64,000 nt of DNA from Streptomyces roseofulvus. GTDB lineage: Bacteria; Actinomycetota; Actinomycetes; Streptomycetales; Streptomycetaceae. The translations under genes were made by a program, and so were the position numbers. The stretch's first letter is position 1. Every line of letters starts with the position of its first letter. A model generated the notes under the pieces. The model did no database searches. It was not told the DNA's origin and saw nothing but the letters and a program-made list of their open reading frames with translations. This document shows, one piece after another, positions 7,950-16,585 of this stretch. The stretch is from positions 3,410,001 through 3,474,000 of the forward strand of contig NZ_BAAAWE010000001.1 in NCBI RefSeq assembly GCF_039534915.1, read 5' to 3'.

Positions 7950-10190
7950 TCAGAACAGGTCGACCCCGACCCCTGGGGCCAGGGACGTCCAGCGGGGCGA
8001 CTTGAACGGAGCCCGCCAGTCGCCCGTACCGGTGTAGAAGACGTCGCCGGTGTCACCGGAGGCGAGGAAGTCCTGCCGTCCGTCGTCGTTCGCGTCGCCG
8101 ATGGCGGTGAACTGGCGGAACGCCCCCCAGCCGCCGCCGATCCGCACGCGCTGCGCGAACGTGCCGTCGCCCTTGCCGAGGTACAGCCACAGCACGCCCG
8201 TCCGGTCCCGGGCGACCAGGTCGCCGGCCCCGGCGCCGCCGAGGTTCCCCGTGGCGGTGAGGTCGTTGTAGATCCCCCAGCCGCCGCCGACCCGCTTGCG
8301 GGTCTTGAACGGCGCCGACGCGTTCCCGGTGCCGGCGTACAGCCACAGCACGCCCGCCCGGTCGGTGGCGACGAGGTCCGCCCGGCCGTCGCCGGTCAGG
8401 TCGGAGCCGCCGGTGATCCGGTCGTACACGTTCCACCCGCCGCCGACCCGGACGCGCGGGAGAAGCGGATACCGCACGTCGCCCGCGCCCTGGTGCAACC
8501 AGAGCACGCCGCCCCGGTCCCGGGTGACGACGTCCGCGAGCCGCGAGCCCGCGACGTCGCCGACCGACTCCAGGCGGTCGTACGCCGCCCAGCCGAGTTC
8601 GCGGCCGAACTCCGCCTTCTGGAAGGCGTAGGGCGCCCTGGTCTCCGGGTCGAGGACGAGGTCCACGGCCTCTACGCGCCCGCCGGCCCGCGTCAGCAGC
8701 TCAGGCGAGCCGTTGCCGTCGAAGTCGTGCAGCCCGACCGTGCGGCGGACGGTGAACGTCCCGTAGTCGCGGACCGGCTCGCCGAGCCCGCTGAACTGCG
8801 TCGCCTCGAACTTCCAGCTGTACCGGCCGGCTTCGGCGGGCCGACCCGGCGTGTTGAAGTCCTGGCCCTTCCAGGTGAAGCCGATCCCGTCCGGCCCCAT
8901 CGGCACCAAGTCCCTGATCACGACCGGCTCGTCGCCGCGGGGGCCGTCCATGCGGGTGATCGTGACGCGTGCGTTCCCGACCCGCCCGGCCAGCTTCCAC
9001 CGGAGCAGTTCCGACTTCGTCCGGCTCAGGTCGATCGTGGCCGGCACCTCGGCGCCCCCGTACACGAGGACGGACGGCTCACCCGTGCTCGCGACGAGCT
9101 CCGCGACGGGCAGCCCCGCCGCGTCCAGGGTGATCCGGTACAGCCCCTCGCCGTGCTCGACCGAGCCGCCGCGCGCCATCAGGGACCCGCCCGGCCCCGG
9201 CACGAGCCAGCCCATGGTGTCGAGGACCCGCACGGGCGTCCCGCTGCCGTCCGCGCGCTCCGCCATCAACGGCCCGCCGTCGCCGACCGTCTGGGGCCGG
9301 GTCGTCCCGCCGTGCACCAGCCACCCGCCGAGCAGGGCGTACGGGTAGGAGGCCGCGACCTCGGTCGTCCGGACCGGCCCCGTCCCGCCGGTCCCCCGGG
9401 CGGCGACGGCCACGCGGGACGGAGCCGTCTCGTCCGGCCAGGCGACGTACGACTCCGAGACGGAGACGGGTGCGCTGTTGTAGGGATCGGCCCGGGGGAA
9501 GTCGTCGGTGACCGCGGCCGAGGCGACGTCGAGGACGCTCCGGGTGTACCGGGGAGCGCTGTCCGGTCCGGCCACGACGACCAGGGCGGCCGTGGCCGCG
9601 GTGGTCTCGGTGACCCGGAACCCCCTGGTGTCGGCGGGAAGCCCCGCCACCGGGCGCTGCTGCGGGCCGTCCGGGCCCGGCGTGACCAGCCGCCCCTCCA
9701 CGGTCCCGTCCGCCTTCGCCAGGTGGGTGACGAGGGTCCCGCCCACGGCCCCCTGGTAGAAGTACCGCTCGCCGTCCTCTGCCAGCGCGTCGAGGTCCAC
9801 GACGTACGGCTGCGCCCCCGAGGCCAGGTCGCGGACGGTGAACACCCGCGCCTCCCGCAGCGAGGTCGGGTGGTTCCCCGTCACGAGGACGTCGGAGGCG
9901 CCGACGACGTACCGGTCGCCTGTCGGCGCGTCGTGCACCACCTGAGAGACGCCGGTCGCGTAGGAGGTCCAGCTCACCGTGTACCGGAACCGTGTGAAGA
10001 AGCCCTTCTCCCCTCCCCCGAGGAGTTCCGCATACCCCGCCGGGTACGGCACCGTCGTCCCCTGCCCGTCCTGGGCCGCGAGCGGTGCGGACGGCGCGGC
10101 GAACGCCGGGGCGGTGACGCCTGCGGCGGCAAGGGCGACGGTGAGAGCGGCGGCGGCGATTCTGCCGCCGCGCGGACGTGCGTAGATCAT
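7950..10190 (-). CDS. Secreted FG-GAP/VCBS repeat protein
   Basis: A 746-residue exported protein. A signal peptide (IAAAALTVALAAAGVTAPAFAA) covers about residues 10-32. The middle looks like a beta-propeller with weak repeats, then a FlgD/Ig-like strand region (EAGRYSWKFEATQFSG). The last 230 residues are FG-GAP repeats of the type DLTGDGRADLVATDRAGVLW, each with an Asp-rich calcium-binding loop. Proteins of this type occur in many copies in Streptomyces and have no assigned function. The repeats resemble the tandem pair at 29722-33325, but this gene has an ATG start and lacks their leader. The much longer open frame upstream is a GC-rich shadow. Confidence 0.88.
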   Translation of the reverse strand: MIYARPRGGRIAAAALTVALAAAGVTAPAFAAPSAPLAAQDGQGTTVPYPAGYAELLGGGEKGFFTRFRYTVSWTSYATGVSQVVHDAPTGDRYVVGASDVLVTGNHPTSLREARVFTVRDLASGAQPYVVDLDALAEDGERYFYQGAVGGTLVTHLAKADGTVEGRLVTPGPDGPQQRPVAGLPADTRGFRVTETTAATAALVVVAGPDSAPRYTRSVLDVASAAVTDDFPRADPYNSAPVSVSESYVAWPDETAPSRVAVAARGTGGTGPVRTTEVAASYPYALLGGWLVHGGTTRPQTVGDGGPLMAERADGSGTPVRVLDTMGWLVPGPGGSLMARGGSVEHGEGLYRITLDAAGLPVAELVASTGEPSVLVYGGAEVPATIDLSRTKSELLRWKLAGRVGNARVTITRMDGPRGDEPVVIRDLVPMGPDGIGFTWKGQDFNTPGRPAEAGRYSWKFEATQFSGLGEPVRDYGTFTVRRTVGLHDFDGNGSPELLTRAGGRVEAVDLVLDPETRAPYAFQKAEFGRELGWAAYDRLESVGDVAGSRLADVVTRDRGGVLWLHQGAGDVRYPLLPRVRVGGGWNVYDRITGGSDLTGDGRADLVATDRAGVLWLYAGTGNASAPFKTRKRVGGGWGIYNDLTATGNLGGAGAGDLVARDRTGVLWLYLGKGDGTFAQRVRIGGGWGAFRQFTAIGDANDDGRQDFLASGDTGDVFYTGTGDWRAPFKSPRWTSLAPGVGVDLF

Positions 10191-10243
10191 GTGTGCGGGT
10201 TCCCCTCCCCTGATGAAGATCGAGAGAGTACCGCCTCCGGCCT

Positions 10244-10621
10244 TCAGGGACGGCGCGGTCTCCGGGGCGAGACGCAGAACGGGTGGCCCGCCGGGTCCAG
10301 CAGGACGCGCCAGCGGCCGGAGGCGGGCTGGGCCGGCGGGAGGGTGGCCCCGAGGGCGGTCAGGGCGGTCACCGCCGCGTCGACGTCGTCGACCTCGAAG
10401 TCGAGGTGCAGCTGGGCCGGGACCTCGCCGTCCGGCCAGGTCGGCGGGCGGTGACCGGCGGACCGCTGGAAGCCGAGGACCAGACCGTGCTCCCCGACCA
10501 GCCCGGCGAAGTCGGCCCCGGAGCGCTCGTGCAGCGGCAGGCCGGTCGCCTCCGCGTAGAACGCGGCGAGGGCGAGCGGGTCGGGGCAGTCCAGGTTCAC
10601 GGCCGTCAGTCGCATCTCCAT
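10244..10621 (-). CDS. VOC family (glyoxalase-like) protein
   Basis: A 125-residue protein with the paired beta-alpha-beta-beta-beta layout of the vicinal oxygen chelate superfamily: LTAVNLDCPDPLALAAFYAEATGLPL at the start, QLHLDFEVDDVDAAVTALTALGA in the middle and VLLDPAGHPFCV at the end. His and Glu positions compatible with metal binding are visible (HLDFEVDD). The reaction is unknown; many such proteins confer resistance or are isomerases. Start ATG at 10621, or 10615 (MRL). Confidence 0.87.
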   Translation of the reverse strand: MEMRLTAVNLDCPDPLALAAFYAEATGLPLHERSGADFAGLVGEHGLVLGFQRSAGHRPPTWPDGEVPAQLHLDFEVDDVDAAVTALTALGATLPPAQPASGRWRVLLDPAGHPFCVSPRRPRRP

Positions 10622-10630
10622 GGCGGGAGC

Positions 10631-11665
10631 CTAGGAGCCGGTGGTCTTGCCCTCCGGGGCGGGGTTCGCCGCCGGTCCGGCGTTCTCCGTGCCTTCCGCG
10701 TCCTTCGCGTCCTCCGTGCCCTCCGCGTCCGCCGCGCCCTCGGGAGCCGCCTCGCCGCGCTCGTCCTCGGCCGGCGCCTCGCCCCGCTCCTCGTCGCGGG
10801 ATGCCGGCGCCGTCACCCGGCCCGTCAGCGCCGCCAGCGAAGTGCGGATGTGCTCCATGTGCGCGTGGATCTCCTCGCGCGCCTCGTCGTGCTCGCGCAG
10901 CACCCGGTCCGTCTCGCGCTCGGTGCGCTCGGCCCTCATCCGGGCCTCCGCCAGGATCTCCTCCGCCCGCGCCTCGGCGTCCTCCTGGCCGTGCCGTGCC
11001 TCCTCCTCGGTGCGGGCGAGGGCGCGGCGGGCCTCCTCCAGGCGGGCCTCGGCCTCCGCGACCTGGGCGGCGTGCCGGGCGTCCAGCTCCGCCGCGGCGG
11101 TCTCGGCGGCGCGCTCCGCCTCGGCGCGGCCGGTGCGGTGCTCCTCGGCCTGCCGGTCGAGGAGTTCGGCCGCGCGGTGCACGGTCTCCTCGTACGCCTC
11201 CGCCGCCGCCGTCCTGGCGCCCTCGGCGTCGCGGCGGGCGATGGTGGCGAACTCCTCGGCCCGCTCCCGGGCGGCCTCCAGGGTCGCGCGGGCCTGCGCC
11301 TCGGCCGCGGCCCGTACCCCCTCCGCGTAGGCGTCGGCCGCCTCCCGGGCCTCGCGGGCCGCCGCGTCCGCCGCCTCCGCGAGCGCCTGGGCCTCCGCCT
11401 CGGCGGCGCGGACGAGCCGCTCGTCCTCCTGCTCCGCGAGCCTCAGGATCTGCTGGGCGGCCTCGCCCAGCTCCTCGTACCGCTGGGGCTTCAGCGCCGC
11501 GACGACCTCCCGCAGCGCGGCCAGCTCCGCCTCCATCTCCTTGGCGAGGACGGTGAGCCGCGCGGCCCGCTCCCACGCCTCGTCGCGGTCCCCCGACAGC
11601 GCGGCGAGGTAGCGGTCGACCTGCTCCGGGCGGTACCCCCGCCCCCGTCCGACGGCGAAACTCAT
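10631..11665 (-). CDS. DivIVA-like coiled-coil protein
   Basis: A 344-residue protein starting MSFAVGRGRGYRPEQVDRYLA, which matches the short N-terminal DivIVA-type motif (GY-x-x-x-x-V-D). A long Ala/Glu/Arg heptad-rich coiled coil covers about residues 30-270, and a low-complexity acidic tail is rich in Glu, Ala and Gly. Streptomyces relatives are often labelled cellulose-binding proteins, and polar growth proteins such as Scy and FilP share the layout, so a cytoskeletal or polar role is plausible but unproven. The start at 11665 is preferred over upstream ATGs because it follows GGAAGGGGCGCAGG and begins with the conserved motif. Confidence 0.8.
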   Translation of the reverse strand: MSFAVGRGRGYRPEQVDRYLAALSGDRDEAWERAARLTVLAKEMEAELAALREVVAALKPQRYEELGEAAQQILRLAEQEDERLVRAAEAEAQALAEAADAAAREAREAADAYAEGVRAAAEAQARATLEAARERAEEFATIARRDAEGARTAAAEAYEETVHRAAELLDRQAEEHRTGRAEAERAAETAAAELDARHAAQVAEAEARLEEARRALARTEEEARHGQEDAEARAEEILAEARMRAERTERETDRVLREHDEAREEIHAHMEHIRTSLAALTGRVTAPASRDEERGEAPAEDERGEAAPEGAADAEGTEDAKDAEGTENAGPAANPAPEGKTTGS

Positions 11666-11715
11666 CCTGCGCCCCTTCCCTCCGGTCCCCTCCAGGATGC
11701 GGCATAACAACGGAC

Positions 11716-11752
11716 AAAAGGCGCCCGACGTGATCACACATCGAGCGCCCTT
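11716..11752 (-). terminator. Terminator after the Imm35/deaminase/SUKH-4 gene
   Basis: Imperfect 11-bp inverted repeat (11718-11728 and 11741-11752), followed on the minus strand by TTTT. It lies about 60 bp past the stop at 11813. Confidence 0.6.
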
Positions 11753-11812
11753 CGTCACATTCCGCCTAACCCGGCGTCAGCCGAGACAACAGCCGAGGCA
11801 TCAGCCGAGGCG

Positions 11813-14278
11813 TCAGAGCAAGCCGTCCCACATCTGCTCCAGCAGCACCGACCACCAGTTCTCCGGCGACGACAGCGCCGCCGGATCCAGCATCGCCAGC
11901 TGCGCCTGGAAGTCGACCGTCCAGCGCCCCGCCTGCTCCGGCGTCAGCCCGAACCGCAGCCTCCACATCCGGCCGAGCAGCGCCATGGACCGCACGAACT
12001 CCGGCAGCCCGGTGTTCACGAACTGCGGCGGCACCGACGCCCCGCCGGGCCCGGCCTCCACCGGCACCGCCACGATGTGCGCGGTCCCGTACTGGACGCA
12101 GATCGCCCGCCCGAAGTCCGAACCGAGCACCAGGTACGAGCTCGCGTCCGGCGCCGCCTGCACCTGCCGCTGCTGCGCCAGCTCCGCCAGCGTCGGCACC
12201 ACCGGCAGCGCCGGCTGGGCCCAGAAGAACGGCCCGAAGTCCGCCGGCAGACCCGCCCACATGAGCGTCACCGCCACCAGCTCCGGCACCCCCTGACGGG
12301 ACACCGCCCGCTGGTCGAACCGGAGGATCCCCGGCCCGAACGCGCCCGCCAGCTCCTGCGCCACGCCCTCCGGCGGCACCGGCGGCGCCGGCTGCACCTG
12401 CGGCAGCGGAGCCCGTACCGGCGCGGGGCGCGCCGGACCGTCCGCCACCTGGTGCAACTCGCCCTGGTGGGTGAGCAGCTGACGCATGCCCTGCTGCCGG
12501 CCGGCGTGATCCCGGCCGTACGGGGCGATGCTGGTGATCCGCGCCTGCGGCCACGTCTCGCGGATCATCCGCGCGCAGTAACCGCCGGGCAGCTCACAGG
12601 ACTCCAGCTCCGTGTGCAGTTCGAGGACCTGCTGCGGCGGCACGCCGAGCCCGCGCAGCTCGTGCAGGATCTGCCACTCCGGATGCGGGGTGCCCGGCGC
12701 CGAACGCCGGATGATCTGCTGTTCCGAACCGTCCGGCGCCCGGTACCGCAGCACCGCCTGGTACCCCGGCCCCACCGTCGGCACCCCGGCCGGCGGCTGC
12801 TGCGGATACCCGTACGCGGGAGCCGGCCCCGGCGCGGGGGCGGGCGCGGGCGGCTGCGGCGCGGCCGGGGCGGGCCCCGGCGGCGGCAGCGGGGCGCCCG
12901 GACCGGCCGGACCCGGCTGGGCCAGCATCGTCGGCGCGTGCTCGATCCCGTGCGCCGGCGTCCCCGGACCGCCGGGCGCGCCCGGCGGCGGAGGCGGAGG
13001 CGGCGGCGTCTGACCGCCACCGGGACCGGCCGGCCCCGGGTGGGCCAGCATCGTCGCCGCGTGGTGCACCGGCTGCGGAGGCGTCGCCGGACCCGGCGGC
13101 GCGGGCGGCGGAGGCGTCCCCGGCCGCCCCGGGACGGGCGGCGGCGTCTGCGGCGTCAGCTGCGTCGGTACGTAGGCGGGCGCGGGCGCCGGCCCGCCCG
13201 AGGTCCCGCCGGGCACCCCCGGCGCCCCCGGCGGAGGCGGCGGCGCCACCGGCCCGCGGGCGGCCGCCTTCTTCGGCGGCAGCGTCGCCTTGCTCGTCGC
13301 CGCGTCCGCGATGTCCCCCGCCCCCGGCACGACCGGCGGAACCGCCGGCGGAGGCGGCGTCGCACCCGGCGGAGGCGGCATCGCGCCCGGTGCCACGGGC
13401 GGCGGCGTCGCACCCGGCGGCGGAGGCGACGCCGGGTCCAGCCGCGGCGCCACGGCCGTCTTCGGCAGCGCGCTCCCGCCCTGCATCAGCGCCGTGGGCG
13501 CGTCCGCGCCCACCACCGGCGCCGGCGCGTCCTCGTCGTCCGCGCCCGACAGCGGCGGCGCGAACACCGTCGCCGGCAGCGGCACCCCCTCCACCCCGCC
13601 GGACGACGCGTTCGCGTCCACCCACGGACTGGCCGGCGCCGACGCGGGAACCCCGTCCATCGCCGTCGGCTCGTACTCCGCGTCCGACTCCTCCGACGAC
13701 ACCGAGGAGGACGAGGAGGGCACGGCCGACAGCGGCGTCGGCGACGCGGGCGTCTCCGGCCCGGCCGGCCCCGACCCCACCGCACGCCCCTCCGACGCGC
13801 CGGACTCCGCCGACGACACCGAACCGGCGACACCGCCCGTGTCGGCGTCGGCCTCGGACTCCGCCTCGCCCCGCTCCTCCTGCGAGGCGTTCGGCCGCTG
13901 CGGCAGACCGATCTTGTCCGCCGCGTCCTGCAGCCACTCCGGCGGACTCAGCAGGAACGACGTCTGGTTCAGGTCGATCCGCGCCAACGGCGCCGACGCG
14001 GCCGGCGCCGCCTCCTCACCGGCGGCCCCGTACTCCTCCTCGTACCGCCGGATCACCTCGCCCACCGGCAGCCCCGGCCACAGGGTGCCCTCGCCCGAGT
14101 CCCGCGCGATCACCAGCCGCTGCCGGCCCGTGTCCGCCGTCGGACCACCCTCGCGGTCCTCCGCCCACACCACGAAACCCAGCGCGAACTCCCGCACCCG
14201 CACCTCCTGGTGCTGGTACGGAGGCAGGTCGCCGTTGATCCACTCCTCGGCGCGCTCCTGCGCCTGCGCGAACGTCAC
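11813..14278 (-). CDS. Imm35 / proline-rich / deaminase-like / SUKH-4 fusion protein
   Basis: An 821-residue protein without signal peptide or membrane helix. Residues 1-85 (TFAQAQERAEEWINGD...RRYEEEYG) match the Imm35/YrhB-type immunity fold. Residues 130-490 are low-complexity, acidic/serine-rich then Pro/Gly/Ala-rich (runs of PPPPPP). Residues 505-610 look like a toxin-type nucleotide deaminase (XOO_2897-like), with HPE at 532-534 and a second ligand pair C561 and C568 in ESCELPGGYC. Residues 640-821 form a SUKH-4 immunity domain (FGPGILRFDQRAV...). Toxin-like and immunity-like modules thus sit in one chain. The gene starts about 8 bp after the stop of the HNH/SUKH-1 gene, so the two form an operon. 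GTG 14278 (or 14281) was chosen because the Imm35 fold starts there. Domain names come from recalled family motifs, not a search. Confidence 0.8.
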   Translation of the reverse strand: MTFAQAQERAEEWINGDLPPYQHQEVRVREFALGFVVWAEDREGGPTADTGRQRLVIARDSGEGTLWPGLPVGEVIRRYEEEYGAAGEEAAPAASAPLARIDLNQTSFLLSPPEWLQDAADKIGLPQRPNASQEERGEAESEADADTGGVAGSVSSAESGASEGRAVGSGPAGPETPASPTPLSAVPSSSSSVSSEESDAEYEPTAMDGVPASAPASPWVDANASSGGVEGVPLPATVFAPPLSGADDEDAPAPVVGADAPTALMQGGSALPKTAVAPRLDPASPPPPGATPPPVAPGAMPPPPGATPPPPAVPPVVPGAGDIADAATSKATLPPKKAAARGPVAPPPPPGAPGVPGGTSGGPAPAPAYVPTQLTPQTPPPVPGRPGTPPPPAPPGPATPPQPVHHAATMLAHPGPAGPGGGQTPPPPPPPPGAPGGPGTPAHGIEHAPTMLAQPGPAGPGAPLPPPGPAPAAPQPPAPAPAPGPAPAYGYPQQPPAGVPTVGPGYQAVLRYRAPDGSEQQIIRRSAPGTPHPEWQILHELRGLGVPPQQVLELHTELESCELPGGYCARMIRETWPQARITSIAPYGRDHAGRQQGMRQLLTHQGELHQVADGPARPAPVRAPLPQVQPAPPVPPEGVAQELAGAFGPGILRFDQRAVSRQGVPELVAVTLMWAGLPADFGPFFWAQPALPVVPTLAELAQQRQVQAAPDASSYLVLGSDFGRAICVQYGTAHIVAVPVEAGPGGASVPPQFVNTGLPEFVRSMALLGRMWRLRFGLTPEQAGRWTVDFQAQLAMLDPAALSSPENWWSVLLEQMWDGLL

Positions 14279-14288
14279 CACAGCCGGC

Positions 14289-15284
14289 TCAGCCTCCCAC
14301 CGGGACCACGGGCACCGCACGCGCGAACCCGCCGTCCACCATCAGGTTCGCGACCGTCTCCAGCTCCGGCGGATTGCCCGCCAGCCGCAGCAGAAACGCG
14401 TCGAAGTCCACACCACAGGGCAGCAGCAACCGCTCCACCCGCTCGTTCACCGACCAGCCCGCGGCCTCCTCGCCGGAGTCCCGCACGTCGTCGTACGCGC
14501 AGAACCACACCGAACCGACCGCCGTACCGCGCACCTTCACCGCGATCAGACCGCCCTGCACGAAGGCCACCCCCAGGTAGTCCTTCGTCAGGTGGTCCCG
14601 CAGACACTTGTTGACGTAGACGAGGTCGTTGACCCCCGCCTCCTCGCGCACCGTGAAGAACGGCTGGTCCACCAGGAGCCCCAGCTCCGCGTCGAGCGCC
14701 GCGCCCACCGGAGCACAACCCCCCGCCGCCTTCAGGAACGAGCGGTACGCCCCCGGCAGCCGGTAGCCCAGGTCCTCCTCGACGCCCTGCAGCTGCTGCT
14801 CCGACACCGCCACCCGGCCCTTCGGCAGCCCGAAGTGCACCGGACGCGTCTCCTGCAGCGGCCGCGTACCCCGCTTCGCGTGGTCCACCGCCGCCGTCGC
14901 CACACCACCGTGGTGCCGCAGCAGCGCCTTCACCTCGACCGGCACCAGCTCGAGACGGCGCGACCCCGCCACGTGGTGCCACGTCCAGCCGTGCGGCGTC
15001 GCCACCGCCGGAATCGTGTCCCACAGCTCGTGACCGGTCGCCGCCATCGCCGCGTTCGCCGACACGTAGTCCGTCAGCCGCAGCTCGTCGACGCCGAACC
15101 CCTCCGGAGGCTCCGCGATCTCCGCCGCCGCGCGCGCGTACGGAGAGAAGTCCGGGAACCCTCGCTCGTCCACCCGCACCCCGCGCGGATGCCGCGAGGC
15201 GCGCACCGGATCCGGGAAACGCACGACCTGCCCGGCATAGGCCGCGTTCGGTGGCGCGGACTGCCCGAGCCGACCTGTCGTCAT
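14289..15284 (-). CDS. HNH/EndoVII-like (WHH) nuclease fused to a SUKH-1 (SMI1/KNR4) domain
   Basis: A 331-residue cytoplasmic protein. The N-terminal half carries FPDFSPYA (43-50) and GWTWHHVAG (99-107) followed by LVP and a later HHGGV (124-128), the signature of WHH-type HNH/EndoVII toxin nucleases. The C-terminal half (about 158-320) is an SMI1/KNR4 domain: LPGAYRSFLKAAGG, then VNKCLRDHLTKDYLGVAF and YDDVRDSGEEAAGWSV. SUKH proteins normally neutralise such nucleases in trans; here both are in cis. First gene of the minus-strand pair. ATG 15284 has RBS GGGAG at good spacing. Whether the nuclease half is active cannot be decided from sequence. Confidence 0.8.
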   Translation of the reverse strand: MTTGRLGQSAPPNAAYAGQVVRFPDPVRASRHPRGVRVDERGFPDFSPYARAAAEIAEPPEGFGVDELRLTDYVSANAAMAATGHELWDTIPAVATPHGWTWHHVAGSRRLELVPVEVKALLRHHGGVATAAVDHAKRGTRPLQETRPVHFGLPKGRVAVSEQQLQGVEEDLGYRLPGAYRSFLKAAGGCAPVGAALDAELGLLVDQPFFTVREEAGVNDLVYVNKCLRDHLTKDYLGVAFVQGGLIAVKVRGTAVGSVWFCAYDDVRDSGEEAAGWSVNERVERLLLPCGVDFDAFLLRLAGNPPELETVANLMVDGGFARAVPVVPVGG

Positions 15285-15590
15285 GGCGGTTGCTCCCTGC
15301 ATGGCGTCACTGGCTGCTGCTTGCTCCTGCTGCCGGACGCCACTGCACGCAGCCGCGCCCGACCGATCCCGCACAGCCTATGCGCTGCCACAAGACCACG
15401 AACCGGCCCGCGCCCCCACCGGCCCACCCCGCACACGCACCGTCACCAACCGTCACGAAGCCATGACGGGGCGACCACGGCTCCGACACACCGACGAGCC
15501 GAAACCCCCACCCAGCTTCCCCACATGGCTCCCTATTTGGCAGGCTGTGCAACGCAACTCGGGGGATTGCAGGAGGGGAAGACCAGCACC
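15285..15590. promoter_or_regulatory. Divergent promoter region of the SUKH/toxin island
   Basis: A 306-bp gene-free stretch between the two divergent operons. It holds an inverted repeat CCGTCA-N8-TGACGG (15450-15469), preceded by another CCGTCA, and AGGAGGGG (15571-15578) upstream of the plus-strand gene. I see no convincing -10/-35 pair. Short open frames cross it but lack coding character. Confidence 0.35.
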
Positions 15591-16094
15591 ATGTACGCCA
15601 GCACGACGCCCACGCAGGGTGACCCACGCCTCAACTGGAGCAGCGACACCGACCACGGTCGCGCCCCCTTACTGCTCCACCGCCGCGACGGCATCCTCCC
15701 CGCCGTCGGCGCCGCCCTGTCCGTCCGCGGCGAGACCCTCACCTGCACCGCCGGCCGCGGGGACACCCCGCCCGTCCTCCACGCCCTCGTGCAGGACTTC
15801 CTCGACACGCTCACCAGCGGCCAGCGCGAACGCTTCACCGGACGCTGTCCCGAGGCCATCCTGCTCTCCCGGCACCTCAGCGCCGCCGAGAACAACCGCT
15901 CCAAGCGCGCCCAGCGCAAGCCGCTCACCGCCGGCGAGGCCCGCCGCAGCCTCAAGCACGCCAAGATCACCGCCCGCCGCATCCGCGAGGACGGCGACCC
16001 GCTGCACGGCAGCTACGCCGCCCCCTGCCGCTCCTGCGCCGCGCTCCTCGACCACTTCGGCGTGCGCACCGTCACCCCCACCGAGAACGGCTGA
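15591..16094 (+). CDS. YwqJ-related deaminase-fold protein
   Basis: A 167-residue protein with no signal peptide. The deaminase zinc motif is visible as CPE (86-88, GRCPEAILLSRHL) and PCRSC (145-149, SYAAPCRSCAALLDHFGV), separated by a helical linker, as in the YwqJ-type nucleic-acid deaminases of polymorphic toxins. There is no N-terminal secretion or delivery domain. It is followed after 8 bp by a SUKH-3 gene, its presumed cognate immunity protein. ATG 15591 has AGGAGGGG slightly far upstream; an in-frame ATG at 15525 is possible but less likely. The chemical target (DNA, RNA or free nucleotide) is unknown. Confidence 0.82.
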   Translation: MYASTTPTQGDPRLNWSSDTDHGRAPLLLHRRDGILPAVGAALSVRGETLTCTAGRGDTPPVLHALVQDFLDTLTSGQRERFTGRCPEAILLSRHLSAAENNRSKRAQRKPLTAGEARRSLKHAKITARRIREDGDPLHGSYAAPCRSCAALLDHFGVRTVTPTENG

Positions 16095-16102
16095 CCCGGC
16101 CC

Positions 16103-16585
16103 ATGTCCGACACCACCCGCTTCCCCGTCAACGTCGACGCCGCCCTCCGCGACGCCGGCTGGCAGCCCGGACGCTGGGACATCAAGCGCGCCGAGGAATG
16201 GGCCGACACCCTCCGCGCCCACGTCTCCCCCGCCGGCCACCGCCACAGCGTCTTCCCCGCCGCCGTCGAGGCCTGGGCCGAATTCGGCGGCCTCCGCCTC
16301 ACCGCCCCCGGCCACGGGCGCCAGATAGCGCCCGCCACCCTCCACTTCGACCCGCTCGCCGGCCTCCACCTCGCCCGCACCCTCGCCGACCTCGGCCGCG
16401 CCCTCGGCACCGAACTCGCCCCCCTCGGCGAGGAGGGCGACCACCAGGCCGTCCTCGCCATGGACGCCGAAGGCCGCGTCTACAGCCTCGACCACGCCGG
16501 CGACTGGTACCTCGGCCGCGACATCGACGCCGCCCTCGCCACCCTCGTCACCGGCACCCAGCCCACCCGCCTCACGGCCGGCTAG
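16103..16585 (+). CDS. SUKH-3 family immunity-like protein
   Basis: A 160-residue cytoplasmic protein with the SUKH-3 layout: ALRDAGWQPGR at the start, FPAAVEAWAEFGGLRL in the first core, FDPLAGLHL, then GTELAPLGEEGDHQAVLAMDAEGRVYSLDHAGDWYLGRDIDAALATLV. SUKH-3 proteins typically protect against YwqJ-type deaminases, and the gene lies 8 bp behind one. The TAG stop (16583-16585) lies inside the terminal inverted repeat of the palindromic element that follows, so the present C-terminus may have been set by its insertion. Confidence 0.85.
   Translation: MSDTTRFPVNVDAALRDAGWQPGRWDIKRAEEWADTLRAHVSPAGHRHSVFPAAVEAWAEFGGLRLTAPGHGRQIAPATLHFDPLAGLHLARTLADLGRALGTELAPLGEEGDHQAVLAMDAEGRVYSLDHAGDWYLGRDIDAALATLVTGTQPTRLTAG

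Noticed and set aside
12077..14614. Large Arg/Pro-rich open frames opposite the SUKH-4 fusion gene
   Set aside because: Antisense of the proline-rich linker; translation is almost only Arg, Pro and His.
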